A stretch of 64,000 nt of DNA from Scatomorpha stercorigallinarum (GCA_944387865.1 CALXGN010000002.1:124001-188000); one strand, 5' to 3'. Positions 51,125 to 59,440 are shown, counted from the stretch's first letter. A program made the numbers and translations. The notes: a model not told the origin generated them from the sequence alone.

Positions 51125-52374
51125 TGGGGGCGGTGCTCAACCTGATGCAGCCGGGCGGCGGCGGGGGGATGGCCTGGCCGCCCACGGCGGAGGAGGTATA
51201 CGCGCTGACGCGGCCGGCGGACTGGCTGGCGCTGCCGCAGCCAGAGCCGGGCGAGGTATACATGCTGGCACTGATACCGGCGGAGGGCTCCGCGCTGCTG
51301 GCGTTCACCGTGGAGTGTACGGGGAACTGGACGGCGGCGGTGGGCACCGTGAGCGGCGGGGCGTTCGTGAGCGCGGAGAGCGCGGCGCTCGCCTCCGGCG
51401 CCGTGTGGGAGAGCGAGCTGGCGGCGGCGGACTTTGGCGGCGTGACGGAGGAGGGCTTCGCCCAGGCGGTGGTGAAGCTCTCCGGCACGGGCATCACCGC
51501 CGTCGCGCCGGCGGCGCACAGCGCGCGCAGCAATTTTACGGCCTGGGGCGTGGCGGAGATAAGCTGCCTGCTGCCGGACGGGGCCGAATTCCGCTGCGGC
51601 GGGACGACGGCGAGGACGGCGCTGGCGGCGCTGCGGTATTTTTCCGGCGGGGGCGGGAAGCTGAAGGGCAACTTTGCCTCCGGCTCGGCGACGCTGGGCG
51701 CGTTCCAGATGTGCCAGTCGCTCGTCTGCGCCATGGGCGTGGGCACGGCGGGGCAGACCGACCTGAGCGGCATGTTCAGCGGCTGCACGTCGCTGCTGGC
51801 CGTGTCCGGGCTGGACTGCTCGTCGGCGACGGACGTGAGCAACATGTTCATGAACTGCGTTTCGCTGCCCGCCGCGCCGGAGCTCGACCTGAGCTCGGCG
51901 GAGACGCTCGCGGGGCTGTTCCGCGGCTGTGAGGCGCTGCGCTCGGTGGGGGACATCAGCGCGCCGCTGGCGGCGAGCGCGCAGAACATGTTCACCTCCT
52001 GCCTGACGCTGAGAGCGGTGGGCGAGTTGGACATACCCGCCGCGACGACGCTGGCGGCGGCCTTCCAGGGCTGCACGGCATTGGAGCGCGTGGGGCGGCT
52101 GGGGCTGGCGGCGCTGACGAACGCCAACGCGGCCTTTACAAACTGCGCGGCGCTGGGGAGCGTGAGGCTCGACCCGGAGGCCGCGGGCTGGGCGGGCGCG
52201 AGCCTCAGCCTTGCCAACTGCGGCATGGGCCACGCGGCGCTCGCCGCGCTGCTGGCGAGCCTGCCGGCGGTCACGGCGGGGACGCTGACGCTGACCGGGA
52301 ACTACGGCGCGGGCGAGCTGACGGCGGCGGAGATAGCGGCGGCGGAGGCCAAAGGGTGGACGGTGAGCACGTGA
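51124..52374 (+). CDS. BspA-type leucine-rich repeat tail protein
   Basis: This 416-residue protein has an N-terminal beta domain with an Ala/Val-rich region. BspA/DUF285-type repeats follow from about residue 215: MFSGCTSLLAV, MFMNCVSLPAA, LFRGCEALRSV, MFTSCLTLRAV, AFQGCTALERV and AFTNCAALGSV, at about 22-residue spacing. Such repeats are used for surface binding by gut bacteria and phages. Its place among phage genes suggests a receptor-binding fibre. A repeat element follows. Confidence 0.8.
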   Translation: MGAVLNLMQPGGGGGMAWPPTAEEVYALTRPADWLALPQPEPGEVYMLALIPAEGSALLAFTVECTGNWTAAVGTVSGGAFVSAESAALASGAVWESELAAADFGGVTEEGFAQAVVKLSGTGITAVAPAAHSARSNFTAWGVAEISCLLPDGAEFRCGGTTARTALAALRYFSGGGGKLKGNFASGSATLGAFQMCQSLVCAMGVGTAGQTDLSGMFSGCTSLLAVSGLDCSSATDVSNMFMNCVSLPAAPELDLSSAETLAGLFRGCEALRSVGDISAPLAASAQNMFTSCLTLRAVGELDIPAATTLAAAFQGCTALERVGRLGLAALTNANAAFTNCAALGSVRLDPEAAGWAGASLSLANCGMGHAALAALLASLPAVTAGTLTLTGNYGAGELTAAEIAAAEAKGWTVST

Positions 52375-52662
52375 GGGGCGCAGACCTTCGGCACCCCTCC
52401 GGCCGCACGAATGTGCGGCCACCTCCCCTGCGCGGCAGGGGAGGCTTGGGGGGCGCGCTGCTTATCGAAGGGGCGCAGACCTTCGGCACCCCTCCGGCCG
52501 CCTGCGGCGGCCACCTCCCCTTAAAAGGGGAGGCGGGGGGCTTGCGCAGACTGCGATGCGCGGGAAGGCGTAAAAGACAGTTCGCGGCTGCGACGCGCGC
52601 CAAAGCGCTTTTCTTTGGAGCCTGAGGGGTTTCTTTTGGCGCAAGCAAAAGAAATCTCTCAG
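52375..52662. repeat. Mosaic palindromic repeat element, copy F
   Basis: Two tandem modules with GCGCAGACCTTCGGCACCCC, CGGCCGC(N)GCGGCC and CTCCCCT...AGGGGAG palindromes are followed by a TTTCTTTTG/CAAAAGAAA hairpin (52630-52654). It fills the gap between the LRR gene and the endolysin gene. Confidence 0.85.
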
Positions 52663-52696
52663 TATTTGACCGCAGGAGACATCAGGAGGTGTTTAT

Positions 52697-53473
52697 TTGG
52701 AATTCAAACGTGGGATCGACGTATCCAAGTGGCAGGGGGAGATCGACTGGGAGAAGGTGAAGGGCGCGGGCGTTGAGTTCGCCATGCTGCGCGCCGGATA
52801 CGGGCAGGGGAACGCCGACAGCATGTTCGCGCGCAACGCCGCCGGCTGCGAGGCCGCGGGGCTGCCCTACGGCGTCTACTGGTTCTCCTACGCCTGGTCA
52901 GAGGAGTCCGCCCGCGCGGAGGCCGGGAGCTGTTTACAGCTCATCCGCGGGCGCAAAATCGAGTACCCCGTGGCCTTCGACTTTGAAGGCGATAGCGTGG
53001 AGTATGCCGAAAAGCGGGGCGTGGCCGTCACTAAAGAGCTCGTCTCCGCCATGGCGCGGGCCTTCTGCTCGGCCGTGGAGGGCGCGGGGCGCTACGCCAT
53101 GATCTACACCAACCCCAGCTTCCTCTCGCGCTATCTGGACGCGCAGATACCGAAGGAATACGACATCTGGCTGGCGCAGTGGCCGGCCTCGCCCGACCCC
53201 GCCGCGCCGCCCGTGCTGGCGGGCGGGATGTGGCAGTACTCCTCCGCCGGCAGCGTGGACGGCGTGCAGGGGCGCGTCGATCTGGACGCGGCGTATAAGG
53301 ACTACCCGGCGCTGACCGCCGCTGTTGGCGCTTCGGGCGCGTCCGGCTCCGAGACGGAGAGGGCGCGCGAGTGGGTGATGGAGCGCGGCATATCCGACGG
53401 CGAGCATGGCGCGGAGGCGGCCACCAGGCAGCAGGTGTGGACGATGCTGTACAGGATGAACGGAGGAAAGTAA
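52697..53473 (+). CDS. GH25 endolysin (lysozyme)
   Basis: This 258-residue muramidase has GIDVSKWQGEIDWEKVKGAGVEFAMLRAGYG with the N-terminal catalytic Asp, PVAFDFEGDS with the acidic pair, YAMIYTNPSFL, and a WQYSSAGSVDGVQGRVDLD end. A linker follows, then a short C-terminal helix (EWVMERGISDGEHGAEAATRQQVWTMLYRM), which looks like a wall-binding or SLH-like fragment. The start is TTG with AGGAGG. The holin gene follows with no gap. Confidence 0.93.
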   Translation: MEFKRGIDVSKWQGEIDWEKVKGAGVEFAMLRAGYGQGNADSMFARNAAGCEAAGLPYGVYWFSYAWSEESARAEAGSCLQLIRGRKIEYPVAFDFEGDSVEYAEKRGVAVTKELVSAMARAFCSAVEGAGRYAMIYTNPSFLSRYLDAQIPKEYDIWLAQWPASPDPAAPPVLAGGMWQYSSAGSVDGVQGRVDLDAAYKDYPALTAAVGASGASGSETERAREWVMERGISDGEHGAEAATRQQVWTMLYRMNGGK

Positions 53474-53740
53474 GTGAACAAGATCAACTGGAAGATAAGG
53501 CTCCGGAACAAGGCTTTCTGGCTGGGGGCGATACCGGCCGCGCTGCTGCTGGCGCGCTCCGCGGCCGGCGTTTTCGGCATATCGCTGGAGCTGGACTGGC
53601 TGGGCGAGAGGCTGCTGGAGCTGGTGAACGCGCTATTTGCCCTGCTGGCCGCGCTGGGCGTCGTCACCGACCCCACGACCGAGGGGCTGGGCGACAGCGA
53701 GCGCGCCCTGGCCTATACGGCGCCGGCGGCGCGGCAGTGA
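53474..53740 (+). CDS. Phage holin, phi LC3-like
   Basis: This 88-residue protein starts INWKIRLRNKAFWLGAIPAALLLA, the usual opening of phi LC3-family holins, with two membrane segments and VTDPTTEGLGDSERALAY at the end. Holins form the membrane hole that lets the endolysin out. It starts with GTG. Together with the lysozyme it makes a complete lysis cassette. Confidence 0.92.
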   Translation: MNKINWKIRLRNKAFWLGAIPAALLLARSAAGVFGISLELDWLGERLLELVNALFALLAALGVVTDPTTEGLGDSERALAYTAPAARQ

Positions 53741-53750
53741 GGCGAAAAGT

Positions 53751-54179
53751 ATGGCAAAGGTGCGCACTGGGACGCGGGAGAGCGTTTACAAGATCGAGCG
53801 CTGGCTGGGCGTGAACGAGGCGCAGGAGGGCGAGGCGCGGCTGAAGGCCGGGGAGGCCGCCGTGATGCGCAATTTCCGCGTTACCGCCGGCGGGGCGCTG
53901 CGCAAACGGCCCGGCAGCGCCGCCGTGGCCGGGCTGCTGAGCGCATATACGGTGGAGGCCGACAGCTCCGTCACCGAGGTGCTGCTGAAAGAGAGCGGCG
54001 CGAGCACGGCGCAGCTCGTCATGTACCCGACGGCGGAGGCCGACAGCGTGGGCACCATCGAGCTCACCGGCGCGCCGGTGACGGTGACGGCGGCCAACGC
54101 CGCGCAGTGCGAGGGCTATTACTACCGCGACGCGGCTGGGCGGGTGCACCGCTTCGCCGCGCTGGCGCATTCGACCTGA
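53751..54179 (+). CDS. N-terminal half of a phage stabilisation/neck-type protein
   Basis: This 142-residue protein carries the pattern RWLGVNEAQEGEARLKAGEAAVMRNFRVTAGGALRKRPG. In many Firmicutes phages that pattern begins a long single structural protein of the P22 gp10-like kind. Here it is followed by a short beta region ending GYYYRDAAGRVHRFA and a stop. The remainder of that fold appears in the protein encoded at 55302. The radical SAM gene lies between the two parts. Homology to gp10 is from pattern memory only. Confidence 0.65.
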   Translation: MAKVRTGTRESVYKIERWLGVNEAQEGEARLKAGEAAVMRNFRVTAGGALRKRPGSAAVAGLLSAYTVEADSSVTEVLLKESGASTAQLVMYPTAEADSVGTIELTGAPVTVTAANAAQCEGYYYRDAAGRVHRFAALAHST

Positions 54180-54192
54180 GAGGGGGAGGGAC

Positions 54193-55305
54193 ATGCTGCC
54201 GGAGATAAGCTCGGCGATGCTGGTGGTGACGCACCGCTGCAACCTGGAGTGCCGCTACTGCTTCGTGAAGCAGAAAAACGAGGACATGGACCTGGCCACG
54301 GCGAGGGAGGCCGCGCGCTTCCTCGCCGGCAACGCGCGCCGGGCGGGGACGGCGCCGGCCATCAACTTCTTCGGCGGCGAGCCGATGCTGCGCTGGGAGG
54401 GGCTGCTGCGGCCGCTGGCGCGGGAGATACGCGCGGAGGGGCGGCCGTTCCGCCTTTCCGTGACGACGAACGGCACGCTTTTGACGGAGGAGAGGATGGA
54501 GGAGATGCACCGGCTGGGATTTGGCCTGCTGCTCTCGATGGACGGCGCGCAGGACGTGCAGGACGCGAACCGGCCCTTCCACGGCGGGGGCGGGAGCTTT
54601 GAGCGATTGGAGCGCGTTATCCCCGGGGCGCTGCGGCGCTGGCCGGGCGTGACGCTGAGGATGACGGCCGCGCCCTGGAGCTGCGGCGGGCTGTTTGAGA
54701 GCATACGCTGGGCGGAGGGCATGGGCTTCCGGAGCTTTTTCGTGATACCGGACGTGTTCTCCCGCTGGGACGGCGGCAGCTGGGGCGCGCTGGAGCGGGA
54801 AGTGATGAGATACGCCGGATATGTGCGCTCACGGCGGGAAGCCGGGCGCGCTTACATACGCTTTTCCGCCCTTGAGGGCGCGCTGGACGACGCGGACAAG
54901 CTGCGCACGGCCGAAGGGCGGGCCAGCCTGGCCGCGCGCGGCCGGGCCGAGAACAAGTGCGGCCTGGGGGCCGGGAGGTTCGCCTCCATCGCGCCCGACG
55001 GGGGGATCTACGCCTGCCAGGAGCTGTGCTCGAACGCGGGGCCGGAGAGCCCGTTTTATATCGGCTCGCTGGCCGGGGGCGTCAGCGAGGAGAGGCGGCA
55101 CGCGCTGATGGCGGAGTATTTCAGCGAGCGGCCGCGTGGGGAGGCCGGCTGCGGCGGCTGCCCCTATGAGGGCGCCTGCGACGGCGGCTGCGCGGCCAAC
55201 AACTACTTCGCCGCCGGGCGCGTGAACATCCTGCCGGCGGCCTACTGCCGCTGGAAGCGGCTGCTGCTGCGCGCGGCGGAGAGGATAAAGGAGGGAGAGG
55301 GATGA
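54193..55305 (+). CDS. Radical SAM/SPASM peptide-modifying enzyme
   Basis: This 370-residue protein has the radical SAM cluster motif HRCNLECRYCF (CxxxCxxC) near residue 14, FFGGEPMLR and VTTNGTLL. The C-terminal SPASM domain shows CGLGAG, CQELC, and CGGCPYEGACDGGC (C-x2-C-x5-C-x3-C) with a final Cys in AAYCRW. SPASM enzymes mature peptides or sulfatases by radical chemistry. No sulfatase is near. The stop overlaps the start of the Cys-rich structural protein (ATGA), which is the likely substrate. The gene sits in a phage late operon, which is unusual. Confidence 0.9.
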   Translation: MLPEISSAMLVVTHRCNLECRYCFVKQKNEDMDLATAREAARFLAGNARRAGTAPAINFFGGEPMLRWEGLLRPLAREIRAEGRPFRLSVTTNGTLLTEERMEEMHRLGFGLLLSMDGAQDVQDANRPFHGGGGSFERLERVIPGALRRWPGVTLRMTAAPWSCGGLFESIRWAEGMGFRSFFVIPDVFSRWDGGSWGALEREVMRYAGYVRSRREAGRAYIRFSALEGALDDADKLRTAEGRASLAARGRAENKCGLGAGRFASIAPDGGIYACQELCSNAGPESPFYIGSLAGGVSEERRHALMAEYFSERPRGEAGCGGCPYEGACDGGCAANNYFAAGRVNILPAAYCRWKRLLLRAAERIKEGEG

Positions 55306-57110
55306 ACGAGTGCGGCGCCTCCTGCGAGGTGTTCTGCCAGAGCTGCGAGGGCGCGGGCTGCATGAGCTGCCAGAGCACCTGCCAGGGCCTTTGCGAGGGC
55401 TGCCAGGGCACGCCCGGCTGCCAGACGGCCTGCGAAGCGTGCATGGGCTGCGAGTCCGCCTGCGAGAGCTATGGGCAGAGCGCGGACGTATACGAGTGGG
55501 AATTCAACCCGGTGGAGGTGAAGTCCAACGCCACAGACCGCGTGGTGCGCGGGCTCTGGGCCGGGGCCGTGGGCGGGGAGGAGGTGCTCTGCGCCGCCTG
55601 CAACGGCTATCTCTGGCAGCTGACGCTCGCCGCGGACGGGAGCTGGAGCAAGACCTCCTGCGGGGCCGTCGATACCGCCGGCGACGTCTGCATGTTCGGA
55701 TTCGACGGGAAGCTGTATCTGCTCAACGGCTCGGAGTACAAGGTATGGGACGGCGTTTCGCTGGAGAACGTGGGCGGCTACCGGCCGATGGTGGCCGTGG
55801 CCGCGCCGCCCTCCGGCGGGGGGACGGCGCTGGAGGGCATAAACAAGCTCTGCGCCGCCCGGCGCATGAGGTTTTCCCCCGACGGGGAGGCGAAGAGCTT
55901 CGTGCTGCCGGAGCGGGACATCGCCAGCGTCGATTATGTGCGCGACGTGGCCACGGGCGCGGCGCTGAGCGGCTGGTCGGCGGACACGGACGCCGGGCGC
56001 GTCATCTTTGAGAGCGCGCCGGCGGAGGGGGTGAACAGCGTGGAGGTCGGCTGGACGGCCTCCGCCTCCTCGGCCGCGGAGGTGCGCGCGATGCGCTTCG
56101 CCGAGCTCTATAACGGCGCGCAGGACACGCGCGTTTTCCTCTATGGCGACGGGAGCAACGCGGCGCTCTACAGCGGCATCGACTTTGACGGGCAGCCGCG
56201 GGCGGACTATTTCCCCGAGCTGAACGTGGCGCACGTGGGCGAGGCCAACGCGCCGCTGACGGCGATGATACGCCACTACGACCGGCTGCTGGCCTTCAAG
56301 CCCGGCAGCGCCTGGAGCATCGGCTACAGCGCCATCACGCTCGCCGACGGCGGCGTGACGGCGGGGTTCTGCATCACGCCGGTGAACAGGGCCATGGGCT
56401 GCTGCGCGCCGGGGCAGGCCGCGCTGGTGGAGAACCGCCCGCGCACGGTGGACGCGCGCAGCGTGCTCGAATGGCGCACGGCGGGGGCCTACGCCGCCAC
56501 GGGCGCGGAGCGCAACGCCGAGCGCGTCTCGCAGAGGGTGGACGTGAGCATACGCGCCTTCCCGCTGGAGAGCGCGAAGCTCTTTTACGACCGCTTTGCG
56601 CACGAATTTTACGTCATCGGCCCCGACGGCACCGCGCTGGTGCAGAACATCGACTCCGACGCCTGGTATGTCTATACGAACTTCGCCGCGCGCTGCCTCA
56701 TCAACTACAAGGACGAGCTGTATTTCGGCACCGCCGGCGGCGAGCTGCGGCATTTTTCCGAGCAGTACGCCGACGACTGCGGCGAGGCCATAGACGCGCT
56801 CTGGGAGTCCGGCGCCATGGGCTTCGACGAGGACTTCAAGGTGAAATACTCGACCATGCTGTGGCTGGGCGTCAAGCCCGAGGACGGCGGGCGCATCGCC
56901 GTTACCGCCGAGACCGACCGGCGCACGGACGCGGTGGAGTACCTCTGCCGCAGCCCGGAGAGCGGCTCCGTACCCGAGACCGCGAGAGTCAGGCTGCGCT
57001 CCGGGAGGTTCACCTACTACAAGCTCATACTCAGCTGCCCCTGGGCCGGGGCCACCGCCACCGTCGTCTCCGTGGAGCTGAGGGTGAGGGGGAGCGGCTA
57101 TGTGCGTTAG
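55302..57110 (+). CDS. Phage structural protein with 14-Cys N-terminal peptide
   Basis: This 602-residue protein has two parts. Residues 1-54 hold 14 cysteines in Cx2C and Cx3C steps with Gly, Ser, Gln and Glu between them and no hydrophobic core (CEVFCQSCEGAGC, CQGLCEGCQGTPGC, CEACMGC). From residue 66 a beta-propeller-like body follows (VRGLWAGAVGGEEVLCAACNGYLWQL, LAFKPGSAWSIGYS, FYVIGPDGTALVQNIDSDAWYVYTNF). It resembles phage stabilisation or neck proteins. It lacks the usual N-terminal RPG segment, which is found in the gene at 53751. It is translationally coupled to the radical SAM enzyme. Confidence 0.8.
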   Translation: MNECGASCEVFCQSCEGAGCMSCQSTCQGLCEGCQGTPGCQTACEACMGCESACESYGQSADVYEWEFNPVEVKSNATDRVVRGLWAGAVGGEEVLCAACNGYLWQLTLAADGSWSKTSCGAVDTAGDVCMFGFDGKLYLLNGSEYKVWDGVSLENVGGYRPMVAVAAPPSGGGTALEGINKLCAARRMRFSPDGEAKSFVLPERDIASVDYVRDVATGAALSGWSADTDAGRVIFESAPAEGVNSVEVGWTASASSAAEVRAMRFAELYNGAQDTRVFLYGDGSNAALYSGIDFDGQPRADYFPELNVAHVGEANAPLTAMIRHYDRLLAFKPGSAWSIGYSAITLADGGVTAGFCITPVNRAMGCCAPGQAALVENRPRTVDARSVLEWRTAGAYAATGAERNAERVSQRVDVSIRAFPLESAKLFYDRFAHEFYVIGPDGTALVQNIDSDAWYVYTNFAARCLINYKDELYFGTAGGELRHFSEQYADDCGEAIDALWESGAMGFDEDFKVKYSTMLWLGVKPEDGGRIAVTAETDRRTDAVEYLCRSPESGSVPETARVRLRSGRFTYYKLILSCPWAGATATVVSVELRVRGSGYVR

Positions 57111-57116
57111 CGGGAT

Positions 57117-57516
57117 GCAGGGACTTTAGGTCCCTGCACGGCCCTTCCGAGAGGTTTCTTTTTGTCTTGTCAAAAAGAAACCCCTCAGACTCCAAAGGCG
57201 GCCAACGGCCGCTGGCAATTGCGCTGCGCGCCCCACTGTTGGAAGCCTTTCGGTAGACCGGGCACAGCCCATTGCCTCCTTATCGCAGCCTGGCTTCGCT
57301 TCGCTCGCGCCGCTACCGGGATGATGATTGGCAGTGCCGCGAGCGTAAGCGAAGCAACGCACGGACGGCGATGCGATAAACTCATTCATCGACGGGAAGA
57401 CCACCTGCGATGCGTTGGAAGGCATAAAAGACAGCACGCGGCTACGATGCGCACCAGGGCGCTTTTCTTTGGAGTCTGAGGGGTTTCTTTTGGCGCAAGC
57501 AAAAGAAATCTCTCAG
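57117..57516. repeat. Mosaic palindromic repeat element, copy G
   Basis: It begins with GCAGGGAC-TTTAG-GTCCCTGC (57117-57137) and the TTTCTTTTTG hairpin (57155-57180). It then has GCGGCCAACGGCCGC, the CTTCGCTTCGCTCGCG module and its reverse partner. It ends with the TTTCTTTTG hairpin (57484-57508). The two hairpins and their CTCAGACTCCAAAG flanks form terminal inverted repeats of about 45 bp. It lies between two phage genes. Confidence 0.88.
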
Positions 57517-57551
57517 GAATAGGGTGGCATACTTTGAAAAGGAGGAAGGAA

Positions 57552-57824
57552 ATGGACGTGATATTCACCGCGCTGGCGCTTGTTTTTTCGGCGGCGGCGG
57601 TGGGGCTGGGCTCCGCAGCGCTGGCCCTGGAGCTGCTCGCGCGGAGGGAAGCGCGCGAGGGCGCGCCTCCGGCGGACGGAGGCGGCGAGGAGGGCGCGGC
57701 CGGGGGCGGCGCGCCGGCGGACGCGGCGGCCGAGCGCGAGCAGAGGCGCTTGCAGGAGGGCATCGCCAACATCCTCGGCTACGGCATGGAGGAGCTTTTG
57801 GGAAGGAGAGGTGAGAGGGGCTGA
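57552..57824 (+). CDS. Small phage membrane protein of unknown function
   Basis: This 90-residue protein has one N-terminal membrane segment (VIFTALALVFSAAAVGLGSAALALELL). A Gly/Ala/Glu-rich middle follows, then a helical end (QRRLQEGIANILGYGMEELLG). The ATG at 57552 has AAAGGAGGAAGG in front; an in-frame ATG at 57534 lacks a site. It immediately precedes the portal gene. I do not recognise it. Confidence 0.65.
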   Translation: MDVIFTALALVFSAAAVGLGSAALALELLARREAREGAPPADGGGEEGAAGGGAPADAAAEREQRRLQEGIANILGYGMEELLGRRGERG

Positions 57825-57847
57825 AAAAGGAGATAAGCGCCCGCAGC

Positions 57848-59398
57848 GTGTGGCGCGAATATGAGCGGATGCTCGACTACAACGCCTCCATCCAGCTGGA
57901 CGACAACGTGCGCGTGAACGAGAACTTCTTCGTCGGGCGGCAGTGGGAGGGCGTGGAGTCCAACGGGCTGCCGACGCCGGTGTTCAACTTCCTCAAGCGC
58001 GTGACGCTCTTCACCGTGGCCTCCTGCACATCCGACAACGTGAAGCTGGCGGCTTCGCCGCTGGGCGGGGGGCGCGCCGCGCGCCGGGCCGCCGAGGCCG
58101 TGAACGCGCAGTTCGAGGAGATATTCGAGCGCAACGGCATCACCGTGATGCTGAGGGAATTTTTGCGCAACGCCGCCGTGGACGGCGACGCCGCCACCTA
58201 CACCTACTGGGACGCGGAGGCGGACGCCGGCGGCGGGCGGCGCGGCGCGGTGGTGACGGAGATCGTGCGCAACACGCGCGTCGGATTCGGCAACACGGCC
58301 GAGCGGCGCGTGGAGGAGCAGCCGTACATCCTGATAAAGCGCCGCGAGCTGACGCCGGAGCTCAGGGAGCGGGCCCGGAAGCTCGGCTGCGCGCAGTGGG
58401 AGGAGATCGAGAGCGACGCGGACGAGGAGTATCAGGACGGCTATAAGGACACGGGCGGGCGCACGACCGTGCTGCTCAGGCTGTGGAAAAACGACGAGAC
58501 GGGCACGGTGTGGGCCTGCGAGTGCGCCCGCGGGGCGATGATACGCGAGCCCTGGGACCTGGGGCTGCGGCGCTACCCCGTCACCTGGATGTGCTGGGAC
58601 AACGTGCAGGACAGCTATCACGGGCAGGCCATGCTCACGGGGCTGATACCCAACCAGATATACATCAACAAGCTCTTCGCCATGACCATGACCTCGCTGA
58701 TGATGACGGCGTACCCGAAGATCATCTATGACCGCACGCGCATCGCCCACTGGGACAACGGCATCGGGCGGGCCATCGGCGTCAGCGGCGGGGACATGTC
58801 CGGCGTGGCGAGGATACTCGAGCCGGCGCAGATCTCGCCGCAGATCGCGCAGTTCATCTCGCTCACGCAGGAGCTGACGCAGTCAAACCTCGGCGCGACG
58901 AGCGTGGCACTCGGCGAGGCGAGGCCGGACAACACCAGCGCGATCATCGCATTGCAGCGCGCGGCGGCCACGCCCAACGAGCTCACGCGCCAGGCGCTGT
59001 ACCAGTCCGTGGAGGACCTGGGGCGCATATACATCGATTTTATGGCGGGGTATTACGGCGTGCGCACGGTGGAGCTGGAGCCCGACCCGGCGCTGCCGCG
59101 GGAGGTGCTCGACTTCGCCGCCGGGGAGCTGGCGCTGACCGAGGGCGGGAAGATCGAGGCCAGCTTCGACTTCGGCGCGCTGCGCTCTCTGCCCATGAGG
59201 CTCAAGCTGGACGTGGGGGCCTCCGCCTACTGGAGCGAGGTCGCCTCCGTGCAGACGCTGGACAACCTGCTCGCCGGCGGGCACATCGACATTCTGGATT
59301 ACTTAGAGCGCGTGCCGGACAGCTGCGTGACCGACCGCCGGGGGCTGGTCGAGGCCATACGCTCACGTCGCGCCGCAGAGGCCGGCGGGCAGGGCTGA
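57848..59398 (+). CDS. Phage portal protein, P22-like
   Basis: This 516-residue portal forms the DNA entry ring. It has NENFFVGRQWEGVESNGLPTPVFNFLKRV near the N-terminus, FLRNAAVDGDAATYTYWDAEA, PVTWMCWDNVQDSYHGQAMLTGLIPNQIYINKLFAM and SNLGATSVALGEARPDNTSAII, consistent with podovirus-type portals. I give the GTG at 57848 as start. Nine more sensible codons (LKKEISARS) run back to a CTG at 57821 behind a GA-rich site, so CTG may be the true start. Confidence 0.82.
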   Translation: MWREYERMLDYNASIQLDDNVRVNENFFVGRQWEGVESNGLPTPVFNFLKRVTLFTVASCTSDNVKLAASPLGGGRAARRAAEAVNAQFEEIFERNGITVMLREFLRNAAVDGDAATYTYWDAEADAGGGRRGAVVTEIVRNTRVGFGNTAERRVEEQPYILIKRRELTPELRERARKLGCAQWEEIESDADEEYQDGYKDTGGRTTVLLRLWKNDETGTVWACECARGAMIREPWDLGLRRYPVTWMCWDNVQDSYHGQAMLTGLIPNQIYINKLFAMTMTSLMMTAYPKIIYDRTRIAHWDNGIGRAIGVSGGDMSGVARILEPAQISPQIAQFISLTQELTQSNLGATSVALGEARPDNTSAIIALQRAAATPNELTRQALYQSVEDLGRIYIDFMAGYYGVRTVELEPDPALPREVLDFAAGELALTEGGKIEASFDFGALRSLPMRLKLDVGASAYWSEVASVQTLDNLLAGGHIDILDYLERVPDSCVTDRRGLVEAIRSRRAAEAGGQG

Positions 59399-59440
59399 GG
59401 AGCTATCACACACGGCCGCAGAGGCCGGGAAAGGAGAAAT

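Noticed and set aside
54193..55305. Anaerobic sulfatase-maturating enzyme.
   Set aside because: The SPASM layout would fit, but no sulfatase lies nearby. The coupling to a Cys-rich structural protein gives a better local substrate.
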